Origin: Neolewinella aurantiaca
Lineage (GTDB): Bacteria > Bacteroidota > Bacteroidia > Chitinophagales > Saprospiraceae
DNA length: 64,000 nt
Assembly (NCBI RefSeq): GCF_008014675.1
Contig: NZ_VOXD01000025.1
Location: 34,840-98,839 of the forward strand
Reading direction: 5' to 3'
Made by a program: the position numbers and the translations under genes. Positions 8,564 through 18,216 of the stretch are shown in pieces. The notes under the pieces are model-generated. The model was not told the origin of the DNA. It did no database searches and was given only the letters and a program-made list of their open reading frames with translations. Numbering within the stretch: the stretch's first letter is position 1; every line of letters starts with the position of its first letter.

Positions 8564-9883
8564 ATGCAAAAACTGTTTTTCAACTTTCAACTCGCCCTCG
8601 AAGGCGTTGCGGCTAACCGGTTGCGGGCTTTCCTGACCGCTCTGGGTATCGTCTTTGGTGTCGCGGCCGTAATTGCGATGCTTGCCATCGGTACCGGCGC
8701 GCGGGAAACCATCCTTGCTCAGATGCGCCTCATCGGGGCCAACAACATCGTCGTTACCAGCCTCACCGAGGCTGCCGACGATGAAGAAGCCGAAGAGGCC
8801 CAGTCTGCCGGCCAGGACAAAAACACCAAAAAGTGGTCTCCGGGCCTGACGCTGGGCGATGTCCGGGCCATTACATCTATCCTTCCCGGCGTAACTGCCA
8901 CCAGCCCCGAGATTGTGCTTCCCACCACCATCATCCGGGACGGTAAGATCGGTAAAAGCCGGGCGGTGGGGGTTACCAATGCATTCTTCGAACTCAACAA
9001 CCTGGGCCTTGAGCGGGGAACGATGTTCCACAGCCTTCACCAGCAACGGGGTGATCCGGTCTGCATTATCGGGCAGGACATTCTGCGGAAGTACTTCAGC
9101 GCAGGGAACCCGATTGGCCAACGCATTAAATGCGGCAACACCTGGATGCGAATCATCGGAGTGCTGGAGCGACGCATCGCGAAAGACGAACAACTCGAAA
9201 ACCTTGGCATCCGGGACTACAATCAGGACGTCTACGTTCCGCTACAAACAGCGCTGATTCGCTTCAAAGACCGCAGCTACGCCCACCTGACCAACATCGG
9301 CCGCAGCAACAACAACCAGAAGGCCGAAAACTACCATCAGCTCGACCGGCTGGTGATCAGAGTAAACAAATCTGAAGAGCTCCTTGCTACCTCCAACGTA
9401 ATAGCCCGTGTGCTCAAGCGCCGGCATCAGGGCGTGCTTGATTATGAAATGGCCGTTCCCGAGAAAATGCTCGAAGCGCAGCAGCAAACACAAGACACCT
9501 TCAACAAAGTACTCGCCTTCATTGCCGGTATTTCCTTGCTCGTTGGTGGCATCGGCATCATGAACATCATGCTGGCCTCGGTGCTTGAGCGGACAAAAGA
9601 GATCGGTACCCGTCGCAGCCTGGGCGCAACCCAGCAGGACATTGTACAGCAATTTTTGCTGGAGGCCATCTTCATCAGTCTCCTCGGCGGCATCAGCGGC
9701 ATCATTGTCGGCGTAGGCGCAGCACAGTTTATTGCGGCCAATTACGACATCCCGACCGAAGTGTCGCTCTGGAGTGTACTCCTTTCCTTCGGGGTAGCTT
9801 CGGTTATCGGCCTCGTATTCGGACTCTTCCCCGCACAGCGCGCGGCAAAACTCGACCCCATCAAAGCCCTTCGTTCAGACTAG
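8564..9883 (+). CDS. MacB/FtsX-like ABC transporter permease
   Basis: 439 residues from the ATG at 8564; an upstream in-frame ATG at 8507 adds 19 residues, but MQKLFFNFQLALEGVAANRLRAFLT is the usual start of this family. One N-terminal transmembrane helix, a MacB periplasmic core domain (~45-300), then three C-terminal helices containing VGGIGIMNIMLASVLERTKEIGTRRSLGA, the hallmark FtsX segment. There is no fused N-terminal ATPase and no ATPase gene beside it, unlike full-length MacB. Confidence 0.88.
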   Translation: MQKLFFNFQLALEGVAANRLRAFLTALGIVFGVAAVIAMLAIGTGARETILAQMRLIGANNIVVTSLTEAADDEEAEEAQSAGQDKNTKKWSPGLTLGDVRAITSILPGVTATSPEIVLPTTIIRDGKIGKSRAVGVTNAFFELNNLGLERGTMFHSLHQQRGDPVCIIGQDILRKYFSAGNPIGQRIKCGNTWMRIIGVLERRIAKDEQLENLGIRDYNQDVYVPLQTALIRFKDRSYAHLTNIGRSNNNQKAENYHQLDRLVIRVNKSEELLATSNVIARVLKRRHQGVLDYEMAVPEKMLEAQQQTQDTFNKVLAFIAGISLLVGGIGIMNIMLASVLERTKEIGTRRSLGATQQDIVQQFLLEAIFISLLGGISGIIVGVGAAQFIAANYDIPTEVSLWSVLLSFGVASVIGLVFGLFPAQRAAKLDPIKALRSD

Positions 9884-9995
9884 CCCGCACAATGCACGCT
9901 CGGCGTGCGAGCTTGAAACCCCGCAGCCAGAGGCTACACCGTAAGCTCGCACACGGAGTGTGCACCCACCCGGCACAACCAGAAAACCCAAGCCC

Positions 9996-11456
9996 ATGCG
10001 TTCCCTTACTTTGCTGTTCCTGTTCTTTTTTTGCACCTGCGTCAGCGCCCAAAAAACCTATGTCTTAACCCTGGAGGAAGTGGTGGAGATTGCCCGCAGC
10101 GAGTCTCCCGACATGAAACTTGCCGAAACCCGGCTCAACAACAGCCTCTGGCAATACCGCTCGTTTCAGGCCGATTACAAACCGCAGATTAGTCTCGACG
10201 CCACGCTGCCCGGCCTCAACCGTTCCATCGAGCCCATTACGCTGCCCGACGGCAGCGAAGATTTCGTGAGCCGGGCTTTCATGCGCAATTCGGTCAACCT
10301 TTTTCTCTCCCAACCCATCACGGCCACCGGAGGACAAATTTTCCTCACCACCGGTCTGCAGCGCCTCGATGTATTCGAGACCGACATCAACGCAGGGTCA
10401 CTGTCTTACCTCTCCACACCGGTTTCCATCGGCTTCACCCAGCCCCTGCGGACTTACAACGACCTGAAATGGCGGCAAAAAACCGAACCGTTGCGTTATC
10501 AGGAAAACAAGCGTCAGTTCAACGAAGCGAAGGAACAGGCAGCAGCTACCGCATCGAACCTGTTCTTCGACCTCCTCATCGCTCAGCTAACCCTGGAAGC
10601 AGCCAACAAAAACAAAATCAACGCCGACACCCTCTACGAAATCAGCCAGGGCCGTTATTCCGTTGGCCGCATCGCCGAAACCGACCTATTACAGATTGAG
10701 CTGAGCGTCATGAACGCCAACGCCTCGCTCGCCAGCGCCAACCTGAACGCACAAACGGCCAACGAGCAGCTGCGCAGTTTCCTTGGGATTACGACCAATG
10801 CCGAATTCCAACTCATCCCGCCCGACGGCATACCGACCAATACCGTTGACCCCGAAATGGCCCTGCAGCACGCCCTCCAGAATCGCAGCCTCATCCTCGC
10901 CTTCGAACGGCGGGTGCTGGAAGCCGAAGCCGAACTGGACCGCGCGGTAAAAAGCAACGGCTTTCAGGTTGACATTAACGGGCAGTTTGGCCTTTCCGGA
11001 ACGGGAAAAAGCCTGGACGGAGCCTACAACGGGCTCATCGATCAGGAGGTGGTTACCCTGGGGATTCGTGTTCCGATCGCAGACTTTGGCAAGGCCCGCA
11101 GCCGCATCGAGGTTGCCCGGTCGAACCAGGACCTGGAGCGGCTCAACATATCTCAGGAGAAAATCAGCTTCGAACGGCGCATCCGTTTGCAGGTGCAGCA
11201 GTATGACCTGCTGCGCAACCAGGTTGCTCTTTCTGACCGGGCCTACGAGGTTTCCATCCGCCGCGAAGAGATCACCCGCAAACGCTACCTGATCGGCAAA
11301 CTGAGTGTGACCGAGCTCAACCTGGCCGTGCAGGAAAAAGACGCGGCCCGGCGGCAATACCTCTCCAGCCTGCGGGATTTCTGGATCGGGTATTACGAGC
11401 TCCGTCGGCTTACCCTCTTCGATTTCGTTACGGGAGAAAAGTTGGTGGCGGAGTAA
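9996..11456 (+). CDS. TolC-family outer-membrane efflux protein
   Basis: 486 residues from the ATG at 9996, chosen because MRSLTLLFLFFFCTCVSAQ is a complete signal peptide with a VSA|Q cleavage site; an earlier in-frame ATG at 9960 would bury it. Two outer-membrane efflux protein repeats with long helical hairpins (e.g. ANEQLRSFLG, LAVQEKDAARRQYLSSLRDFWIGYYELRRLTLFD at the end). Outer-membrane exit duct for the adaptor and permease encoded upstream. The signal-peptide end is encoded by a copy of the dispersed motif. Confidence 0.88.
   Translation: MRSLTLLFLFFFCTCVSAQKTYVLTLEEVVEIARSESPDMKLAETRLNNSLWQYRSFQADYKPQISLDATLPGLNRSIEPITLPDGSEDFVSRAFMRNSVNLFLSQPITATGGQIFLTTGLQRLDVFETDINAGSLSYLSTPVSIGFTQPLRTYNDLKWRQKTEPLRYQENKRQFNEAKEQAAATASNLFFDLLIAQLTLEAANKNKINADTLYEISQGRYSVGRIAETDLLQIELSVMNANASLASANLNAQTANEQLRSFLGITTNAEFQLIPPDGIPTNTVDPEMALQHALQNRSLILAFERRVLEAEAELDRAVKSNGFQVDINGQFGLSGTGKSLDGAYNGLIDQEVVTLGIRVPIADFGKARSRIEVARSNQDLERLNISQEKISFERRIRLQVQQYDLLRNQVALSDRAYEVSIRREEITRKRYLIGKLSVTELNLAVQEKDAARRQYLSSLRDFWIGYYELRRLTLFDFVTGEKLVAE
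10033..10049 (+). repeat. Dispersed motif within the TolC signal peptide codons
   Basis: GCACCTGCGTCAGCGCC, with seven T before it and CAAAAAA after it. Read in frame it gives C-T-C-V-S-A-Q, the signal-peptidase region of the TolC protein. Confidence 0.9.
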
Positions 11457-11465
11457 TTTTTTTCC

Positions 11466-11482
11466 TGCGCGGACGCAGGTGC
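11466..11482 (-). repeat. Dispersed motif, TCC-centred copy
   Basis: Reverse-strand GCACCTGCGTCCGCGCA starting 10 bp after the TolC stop; last base of the second arm differs. Confidence 0.85.
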
Positions 11483-11525
11483 AGAAACAGTTATGCTGCC
11501 GCAATGAACCCCTCCAAAACAAAGA

Positions 11526-11555
11526 AGCCCCGCAACCATTGCTGGTTGCGGGGCT
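11526..11555. terminator. Bidirectional terminator between tolC and thiolase genes
   Basis: Perfect 12-bp stem AGCCCCGCAACC / GGTTGCGGGGCT around a 6-nt loop, between two convergent genes. AACAAAG on the left and CTGTTCTTC on the right give weak U-tracts in both directions. A second small hairpin TCAGCCTTCAGGCTGA follows at 11563. Confidence 0.8.
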
Positions 11556-11584
11556 CTGTTCTTCAGCCTTCAGGCTGAGCGGTA

Positions 11585-12757
11585 TCAGCTCAAACGCTCG
11601 AAGATGCCGGCAATACCCTGGCCACCACCAACACAGGCGGTAACCATTCCGTACTTCTGATCGCGGCGGCGCATCTCATCCAGCAACTGGATGGTCAGTT
11701 TGGCTCCCGTACAACCCAGCGGGTGACCCAGAGCAATGGCCCCACCGTTGGGGTTCACCGTTTCGGGATCGATGCCCATCGTCTTGATCACGGCCAGCGC
11801 CTGGGTGGCGAAGGCTTCGTTGAGTTCTGTTTGCTGGATGTCCTGAAGTTTCAGTCCGGCACGTTCCAGAGCTTTCGGGATCGCTACACAGGGGCCGATG
11901 CCCATGTAAAGCGGATCAACACCACCTACGGAGCAGCTCGCCAGGCGGGCGATTGGCTCCAGGCCCAGCTTCTTCACCATGCGCTCGCTCATCACGAGGG
12001 TAAAGGCGGCCCCGTCGGAAGTCTGGCTGGAGTTACCGGCAGTAACCACACCACCTTGCTCGAACACAGCGCGCAGACGGGCGAGGCCTTCCATGCTTGT
12101 GCCACGGCGAACGCCTTCGTCCATCGCAACGGTATGGCTTGACTTCACCATTTTGCCGTCCTTCACGAACACGTCTTCTACTTCAACCGGAACGATCTGG
12201 CTGTCGAAGTTACCAGCGTCAATACCGGCAGCAGCTTTTTCGTGGCTGCGTACGGCAAAGGCGTCGGCTTCCTCGCGGGTTACGTTGTACTTTTTGGCAA
12301 CGGCTTCGGCCGTTTTACCCATACTGACGTGGTAGTTGATGTTGTCCATCGTGGCCTTGTAGCTTGGGCTGAGCTTGTATCCCGTCATCGGGATCTGGCT
12401 CATGCTCTCGGCTCCGCCGGCGAGGTAGATGTCCCCGAAGCCTGCTTTGATCTTACCCACCGCCATAGCGATAGACTCGAGACCAGAGGCACAGTAACGG
12501 TTGATGGTAATACCCGGCACTTCTTTACCGAGTGCGCGGGCAGCGATGAGGCGACCGACCTGAAGGCCCTGCTCCCCTTCCGGGTTGGCGCAGCCAACGA
12601 TCACATCGTCGACCAGTTTAGGGTCCAGTTCGGGCACCGTGCTCATCAGGTGCTTGATTACGTCCACGGCGAGATCGTCGGAACGGTAGTTTTTAAATCC
12701 TCCTTTTTTGGCGCGGCCAACGGCGGAGCGGTATCCTTTTACTATGTAAGCTTCCAT
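11585..12757 (-). CDS. fadA: Acetyl-CoA C-acyltransferase (thiolase)
   Basis: 390 residues, normal for a degradative thiolase. Catalytic Cys lies in [14 protein letters not shown] (about residue 88); the C-terminal His and Cys are in [10 protein letters not shown] and CVGGGQG. It cleaves 3-ketoacyl-CoA with CoA in the last step of fatty-acid beta-oxidation. Lies downstream of the FadN-like gene on the same strand with a 91-bp gap, so the pair supplies the last three steps of the cycle. Confidence 0.92.
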   Translation of the reverse strand: MEAYIVKGYRSAVGRAKKGGFKNYRSDDLAVDVIKHLMSTVPELDPKLVDDVIVGCANPEGEQGLQVGRLIAARALGKEVPGITINRYCASGLESIAMAVGKIKAGFGDIYLAGGAESMSQIPMTGYKLSPSYKATMDNINYHVSMGKTAEAVAKKYNVTREEADAFAVRSHEKAAAGIDAGNFDSQIVPVEVEDVFVKDGKMVKSSHTVAMDEGVRRGTSMEGLARLRAVFEQGGVVTAGNSSQTSDGAAFTLVMSERMVKKLGLEPIARLASCSVGGVDPLYMGIGPCVAIPKALERAGLKLQDIQQTELNEAFATQALAVIKTMGIDPETVNPNGGAIALGHPLGCTGAKLTIQLLDEMRRRDQKYGMVTACVGGGQGIAGIFERLS

Positions 12758-12790
12758 GATTGGTGCTTTAATTGTTGAGTTGAGGGGATG

Positions 12791-12852
12791 TTAGAAACTA
12801 GGAACTAGAAACTAGGAGCTAGTTGCCAGCCCTACTAGTTCCTGGTTTCTAA
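12791..12852. repeat. Imperfect inverted repeat between fadA and fadN genes
   Basis: TTAGAAACTAGGAACTAG at 12791-12808 is matched by CTAGTTCCTGGTTTCTAA at 12835-12852 (17 of 18 complementary), with a further direct copy GAAACTAGGAGCTAG between them. The right arm overlaps the upstream gene's stop codon. Confidence 0.75.
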
Positions 12853-15248
12853 TTCCTAAGTGGCTTATTGTTCTGCAGTGTGTACTGGATCCGTTCCAGG
12901 GTCTTCTGGTTGCCCAGCAGACTGAGGAAGGCCTCACGTTCGAGGTCCAGGAGGTACTGCTCGCTTACCAGAGTGGTCTGGGTAAGCTCGCCACCACAGA
13001 GGATGTTGGCTACGTGGCGGGCCACAACGCCGTCGTATTCGGAGATGTATTTACCGAGCTTGAACTCATTGATCGCCGTGTAGAGGGCGGCCAGTCCGGC
13101 ACGGCCAAGAACAGTGATGTCTTCGCGGATGCTGGGTGCTACGTACTCACGGGAGAGTTCAAGCACCTTACGCTTGGCTTCGCCGATGTTGCGCTGGAGG
13201 TTCATCTCTACGAAGTCTTTGCCCTCAATGAGGTATCCGTAGTCAAACGCTTCGGAGGCTGAGGTAGAGACCTTCGCCGTTGCGATCGTCTGGAAGGCAT
13301 CGATGAGGGTTGGCATCATAACGTCGCCTTCGAAGAACTTGTCGGACGCACGCAGGGCGAGTTCCTTCGTTCCGCCGCCGCCGGGGATGAGACCTACTCC
13401 TACCTCCACGAGGCCGATGTAGCTTTCTGCGGCGTAAACGCCCGCATCGGCGTGCATTGCAATTTCGCAACCACCACCGAAGACGTACCCCTGAGTGGCC
13501 ACCACAACGGGAACCTTACAGGTCTTGATTTTCATGTTCAGCTGCTGGAAGCCATCGATGAGTGCATCGAGTTCGGTGAACTGTTGCTGCATCGCCATCA
13601 TCCCGACGTTCATCAGGTTAGCTCCTACGGTGAAGTTTTTGGCGTTGTTGCCAATCACGATACCGGCCCAACCTTCTTCTTCCGCCTTATCGATAGCGTC
13701 GGAAATAGCCTGGCCGATGGCGTCGTCGATGGAGTTCGACTTAGAGGTAAACTCTACGCACATTACACCGTCGCCGAGGTCGTGAACCGTCGCAGAATCA
13801 TTCTTGATGATCGGTGCGTTCTCCCGCAGGGTGTCCAGTATGATGTAGTTCTCGAGGCTCGGCACTGGCTTGTAGCCCTTACTTGCCTGGTCGTAGTACA
13901 GCCGCTTACCGCCTTCTACTTTGTAGAAAGAGTCGTGGCCGGCCTTTTGCATTTCGCTGACCCAGCCGGCGACTTTACTGCCGGTTTCTTCGATCATCTT
14001 GATGCCTTCGGCGAGGCCGATCTGATCCCAGGTCTCGAAGGGGCCGTATTCCCAGAAATAGCCGGTCCGCATCGCGTCGTCGATGCTGTACAGGTCGTCT
14101 GCAATTTCTGGTACACGGTTAGCGGAGTAAGCGATGAGGCCAGCGTAGTATTCGCGGAGGAATTTGCTCTCCCGGTCGTCTCCACCAACGATGGTCTTCA
14201 TCCGCTGCCCCATATCGTCGATCATCTTAGCCTTACCGATCGGCAGGCGCGGACGCGTAGCGGGAGCGTACTCCAACGTTTTGAGGTTGAGCGCGTGGAT
14301 GATGGATTTACCCTTCTCATCGCGCTCTTTTGTCTTTTTGTAGAAGCCCTGACCAGACTTATTACCGAACCACTTCTGGTCAAGCAGGTGCGCCATGAAC
14401 TCAGGCTGCTTCTTGCCTTTTACTGATTCGATGTACTCATCGTCGGAAACGTTTTCCATTACGAAGCCAGACACTTTAGCACTGGTATCGATGCCCACGA
14501 GATCCTGCAGGCGGTAGGTTGCCGTGTTTGGCCGCCCGATGAGAGAACCGGTGATTGCATCAACTTCCTCGATCGTCATATCGTACTTCACCGTAAGGTC
14601 CATCATCTGGACGCCAGACATTACGCCGATGCGGTTACCGATGAAGCCGGGAGTATCTTTACAAAGTACGGTTTGCTTACCGAGATAAACATCGCCGTAG
14701 TGCATGAAGAAGTCCACTACGCCCTGGTCGGTTCCTTCGTGGGGAATCACCTCGAAGAGGCGCAGGTAGCGCGGCGGGTTGAAGAAGTGCGTACCACAGA
14801 AGTGCTTCTGAAAATCTTCAGAACGACCTTCGGCGAGCATCTTGATCGGGATACCGGAAGTGTTGGAAGTAACAAGGGAACCGGCTTTGCGGTACTTGTC
14901 TACCTTTTCAAAAATCTGCTGCTTGATGTCGAGCCGCTCGATCACTACCTCGATGATCCAGTCGCAGTCACCGATTTTTTCGAAGTCATCGTCAAAGTTT
15001 CCGGTGGTGATGTGGCTGGCAAAGTCTTTCTTAAACAGCGGAGCTGGTTTAGATTTTATGGCTGTGGCCAGTGCACTAACAGCTTGGCTGTTGCGCTTCA
15101 CGGGGTCTTTTTTCTCTTCGTCGGAGAGGTTAAAGGGGACGATATCCAGCAGGAGTACGTCGAGTCCGATATTAGCAAAATGGCAAGCGATGCCAGAGCC
15201 CATAACGCCGGAGCCTAGTACGGCGACTTTCTTTATTCGGTGTTGCAT
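12849..15248 (-). CDS. fadN: 3-hydroxyacyl-CoA dehydrogenase / enoyl-CoA hydratase
   Basis: 799 residues. The N-terminal Rossmann domain (VAVLGSGVMGSGIACHFAN, residues ~8-26) and dehydrogenase C-domain with GFIGNRIG come first; the crotonase domain is C-terminal (from ~490; GYVFGGGCEIAMHADAGVYAAE oxyanion-hole region and LIPGGGGTKE). This dehydrogenase-first order is that of Bacillus FadN, the reverse of E. coli FadB. It performs hydration and oxidation in beta-oxidation, and the thiolase gene follows. The symbol reflects architecture; fadB is the alternative label used in databases. Confidence 0.88.
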   Translation of the reverse strand: MQHRIKKVAVLGSGVMGSGIACHFANIGLDVLLLDIVPFNLSDEEKKDPVKRNSQAVSALATAIKSKPAPLFKKDFASHITTGNFDDDFEKIGDCDWIIEVVIERLDIKQQIFEKVDKYRKAGSLVTSNTSGIPIKMLAEGRSEDFQKHFCGTHFFNPPRYLRLFEVIPHEGTDQGVVDFFMHYGDVYLGKQTVLCKDTPGFIGNRIGVMSGVQMMDLTVKYDMTIEEVDAITGSLIGRPNTATYRLQDLVGIDTSAKVSGFVMENVSDDEYIESVKGKKQPEFMAHLLDQKWFGNKSGQGFYKKTKERDEKGKSIIHALNLKTLEYAPATRPRLPIGKAKMIDDMGQRMKTIVGGDDRESKFLREYYAGLIAYSANRVPEIADDLYSIDDAMRTGYFWEYGPFETWDQIGLAEGIKMIEETGSKVAGWVSEMQKAGHDSFYKVEGGKRLYYDQASKGYKPVPSLENYIILDTLRENAPIIKNDSATVHDLGDGVMCVEFTSKSNSIDDAIGQAISDAIDKAEEEGWAGIVIGNNAKNFTVGANLMNVGMMAMQQQFTELDALIDGFQQLNMKIKTCKVPVVVATQGYVFGGGCEIAMHADAGVYAAESYIGLVEVGVGLIPGGGGTKELALRASDKFFEGDVMMPTLIDAFQTIATAKVSTSASEAFDYGYLIEGKDFVEMNLQRNIGEAKRKVLELSREYVAPSIREDITVLGRAGLAALYTAINEFKLGKYISEYDGVVARHVANILCGGELTQTTLVSEQYLLDLEREAFLSLLGNQKTLERIQYTLQNNKPLRN

Positions 15249-15540
15249 GATGATGGTTGTATAAATGTAGTAACGCTACGAGTTGACAATGAGTTATATC
15301 AATTTAGCGAATTTTCGCTGGCGAAGATAAGGAGTTATGGCCCAACAGTCAAATACTCCTGCAGTCAAACCGTCTCCGGGGGCAATAATATTGTGCGTTT
15401 CGCCCGGTTGAAGCGGGAATAGTGCGACAATCCCGCAGGGAGCAAACCAGATTGTCGCGGCTCCTTCCCAGGGTAGCGATGCGGGGAGGGGTTGAGCGAC
15501 AATCTGGTTTACGACCCATCCCACACAGGGGAGATATACG

Positions 15541-15557
15541 GGCGCGGCCGCGGGTGC
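15541..15557 (-). repeat. Dispersed motif, one mismatch
   Basis: Reverse-strand GCACCCGCGGCCGCGCC: the usual T of CCTGCG is C here. Confidence 0.75.
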
Positions 15558-15672
15558 AGAGGATGCTTTCAGGGAGCGACCGCGGGACTGTTCACCGTGC
15601 GTTGGGTCTAGGAATGATCTCGCTGTGGCACAAGTTGAGAGGAGGGAAGAACTTTGCCTTAAAACCGTTTTT

Positions 15673-15689
15673 TCACCTGCGCTCGCGCC
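15673..15689 (+). repeat. Dispersed motif, one mismatch
   Basis: TCACCTGCGCTCGCGCC after a run of T; the first base is T instead of G. Confidence 0.75.
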
Positions 15690-15769
15690 TTATTACTGTA
15701 CTAATAATCAGCCAGGTAAACTTTTATCTGCCCTGAAATCGTTATATTTACCACTCAAAGCTTTCAATC

Positions 15770-16015
15770 ATGGCTAAACAGAGCCAACTACTAAGTCGGG
15801 TTATTGATGTTCTTTCGGACTTTCCCTCTCCGGAAGCTGTGATGGAACTTTGCACCAACCCGGCAGAGGAAATCCGTTTAAATGAGCTTTCCGTCAGGAA
15901 TGAAGCCGGGCTTCTTTCCTTTGAAGAAAAAATTGAATTAGAACATTACCGCGTGGCAGAACACATGGTGCGCATGGCCAAAGCCCGTGCTTACCGCCGC
16001 CTGATGAAAGCCTGA
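15770..16015 (+). CDS. Small hypothetical protein paired with an HNH endonuclease
   Basis: 81 residues, predicted all-helical and soluble, starting MAKQSQLLSRVIDVLSDFPSPEAV and ending in a basic helix (MVRMAKARAYRRLMKA). I do not recognise a named family. The ATG follows a -7-like TATATTTA by about 20 bp. The HNH endonuclease gene starts 57 bp downstream on the same strand, so the two are probably co-transcribed; the small protein could be a partner or inhibitor, but nothing in its sequence proves that. Confidence 0.7.
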   Translation: MAKQSQLLSRVIDVLSDFPSPEAVMELCTNPAEEIRLNELSVRNEAGLLSFEEKIELEHYRVAEHMVRMAKARAYRRLMKA

Positions 16016-16072
16016 TTAGCCGTAGCGCTGAAGCATCTGTGTTAAAATTTTGATTTTCCAGGAGTACCCAGC

Positions 16073-16495
16073 GTGAGCAAAACCTACATCCCCGTCATCC
16101 TTCGCCGTCAAATTACCGAAGCAGCCGACAATTGCTGCGAGTACTGTAGAGTGCCCCGGGCCGTCGCTTTTGCCAGTTACCATATCGATCATATTATCAG
16201 CGAAAAGCAGGGCGGAGAGACCGTATTCGGCAATCTTGCCCTGGCGTGCAGGCTTTGCAACCTCAGTAAGGGAAGCAGCATCGCTGCCTGGCACGAGTTC
16301 CAGGAATCCCTCATCCGGCTGTACAACCCAAGAAAAGACGCCTGGCATAATCACTTTAATTTCCGTCCTTCCGGACTGATCGTTGCGCGCACTGAAATCG
16401 GACTCGGAACCATAAAGGTGCTCAACCTCAACGACCTCAACCGGGTAAGTTCGCGCGGGGTGCTCATCGACGCGGGGATTATCGAAGCCAGCTGA
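16073..16495 (+). CDS. HNH endonuclease
   Basis: 140 residues. Zinc-binding CEYC at ~23-26 and CRLC at ~62-65 bracket the catalytic core YHIDHIISEKQGG (about residues 40-52), the H-x-D-H form of the HNH fold. A single-domain nuclease that would cut double-stranded DNA or nick it. The start is a GTG at 16073, supported by a clear AGGAG at 16060-16064 with 8-nt spacing, unusual here because Shine-Dalgarno sites are scarce in this window. No recognition domain is visible. Confidence 0.85.
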   Translation: MSKTYIPVILRRQITEAADNCCEYCRVPRAVAFASYHIDHIISEKQGGETVFGNLALACRLCNLSKGSSIAAWHEFQESLIRLYNPRKDAWHNHFNFRPSGLIVARTEIGLGTIKVLNLNDLNRVSSRGVLIDAGIIEAS

Positions 16496-16641
16496 TTTTT
16501 TCGAGGAGAACTAACCCTGTAAAGCGCCTACCCTAAAAGGCGGAAAACCCGATTATCTGTCGTATACCAACAAGATACCCTTGCCCCCTGTGCCGCAAAT
16601 ATGGCGTAACTTGCACCGATCTTTAGTAAACCTGAATCGAC

Positions 16642-18216
16642 ATGTTTTTACGTCTGTTAACGCTACTGGTAATTGCCGGTATTTCCTCCGTCTTTTCTGC
16701 CTGCCAGCAAAGTACTCCTGCCCTGGAAGACATCCTGAAAAGCCCGGTTGAGGTGAGGCTAAACCCCTACGACCGGGTTCCGCTGAGCGCCATTCTCCAG
16801 ATCAGAACCGAGAAACCCTGCAGTGTTTCAATCACCGTTCCGGGTGAAACGCCTCTGGTACAAACGTTCTCGGACCACCTCAACTTCCGGGAAGTTCCGG
16901 TTTTGGGTCTTTACCCCGGCCAGGAGAACAAACTCGGGATTGTGCTCACTACCGAAGATGGTGAAGTATTTGAAGGGACCACCTCCGTAACCACAGCAGC
17001 GCTGCCCGCCGGCTTCCCGACCATAGACGTGACAACCCTGAAACCAGACCGGATGGAAGATGGGTTCCACCTCGTTGAACTGCTGCTCGCCAACAACGGC
17101 AAGTTCCTGCCCTACACCTTAATGTTCGACGATCAGGGCGTGATCCGGTGGTTCATGGACATGAGCGAGCAGGGACAAATCTCTTATACCACCTACCGCC
17201 TCAGAAACGGGAATTGGTTATACCTCAACTGGATCAAACTACTCGAAGTCGATGACCTCGGTAAAACCATCCGGGAAGAACAGATGTGGGGCAACGCCGG
17301 CAACCATGAGATCATCGAGATGCCCAACGGGATGCTGCTGATGGGCGGATCGAAGAAAGACAGTTACGTGATGAGCGAAGGCCGCAAGGTCCCTACCCGC
17401 TTCGACCACGCCGTCATCTGGGACCGGGTCACCGGTCGCACAGCCAAGGAATGGGACATGCGCAAGTACCTTAAAGTGGACCGACAGATTTTCCCGGCAG
17501 ATTACGGCATGGACCCAGCAACCGACTGGTTCCACGTCAACTCGATCGCGATGAGCCTGCAGGACAACTCAGTGCTTGTCTCCGGACGAAATCAGGGTGT
17601 GGTAAAAATCGGTCCGGACGACGGCCTGCGCTGGATTCTGGCTCCGCACGTTGCGTGGGGGCAGGCCGGTTTTGACGGCAAAGGCCTCAACACCACCGAT
17701 TATCTGCTGGCTGCTGCCAACCCGGCCGGCGAGCTCTACCCCGGAGAGGTCCAACAAGGAAAGGTCTCTGCCGAAGACTTCGACTGGCCCTCCGGCCAGC
17801 ACGCACTTACCGTTTTGCCCAACGGCAACCTGCTGTTGTTCGACAACGGCCTGCGCAGAAACTATGAAGCAAAGCCGACTTACTCGCGTGCGGTTGAGTA
17901 TAAAATCGATGAAGCCGACCGGACCATCACTCAGGTGTGGCAATATGGAAAAGAGCGGGGCATGGATCTTTTCTCCCCCATCACCAGCGATGTTGACGCA
18001 CTCCCCAATGGTAACCGCCTGATCACTTCCGGAAACATCCGGGCGAGCGGCAAACCCGGCCACGGAAAGATGGTGGAAGTCACCTACCCCGACAACGAAG
18101 TTGTTTTCGAGGCCGACATCTACTTCAAAGACGCACTCGGCTCCGGCGAGAAAAGCTGGGGACAATTCGACATCCTTTTCCGCGGAGAGCGGTATTCTTT
18201 ACTCAATAACGAATAA
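16642..18216 (+). CDS. Aryl-sulfate sulfotransferase (ASST-like) lipoprotein
   Basis: 524 residues. The N-terminus LLVIAGISSVFSACQQS is a lipoprotein signal with lipobox FSAC. The rest resembles the ASST beta-propeller: an N-terminal beta-sandwich to ~125, then propeller blades with HEIIEMPNGMLLMGG, DWFHVNSIAM, SGRNQGVVKI and SGQHALTVLPNGNLLLFDNG, whose His residues match the positions that carry the sulfuryl group in ASST. Such enzymes move sulfate between phenols without PAPS, outside the cytoplasm. No DsbA/DsbB-like partner nearby. Confidence 0.82.
   Translation: MFLRLLTLLVIAGISSVFSACQQSTPALEDILKSPVEVRLNPYDRVPLSAILQIRTEKPCSVSITVPGETPLVQTFSDHLNFREVPVLGLYPGQENKLGIVLTTEDGEVFEGTTSVTTAALPAGFPTIDVTTLKPDRMEDGFHLVELLLANNGKFLPYTLMFDDQGVIRWFMDMSEQGQISYTTYRLRNGNWLYLNWIKLLEVDDLGKTIREEQMWGNAGNHEIIEMPNGMLLMGGSKKDSYVMSEGRKVPTRFDHAVIWDRVTGRTAKEWDMRKYLKVDRQIFPADYGMDPATDWFHVNSIAMSLQDNSVLVSGRNQGVVKIGPDDGLRWILAPHVAWGQAGFDGKGLNTTDYLLAAANPAGELYPGEVQQGKVSAEDFDWPSGQHALTVLPNGNLLLFDNGLRRNYEAKPTYSRAVEYKIDEADRTITQVWQYGKERGMDLFSPITSDVDALPNGNRLITSGNIRASGKPGHGKMVEVTYPDNEVVFEADIYFKDALGSGEKSWGQFDILFRGERYSLLNNE

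Larger units (their letters stand above)
15249..15769. other. Gene-free 520-bp region with several inverted repeats
   Basis: No convincing coding frame. It contains GCGGGA/TCCCGC at ~15412-15436, a 15-bp perfect inverted repeat AAACCAGATTGTCGC (15444-15458) / GCGACAATCTGGTTT (15496-15510) with a 37-nt loop, and two degenerate copies of the dispersed motif (15541, 15673). TATATTTA near 15748 is one base off the Bacteroidota -7 box and may serve the next gene. Confidence 0.6.
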
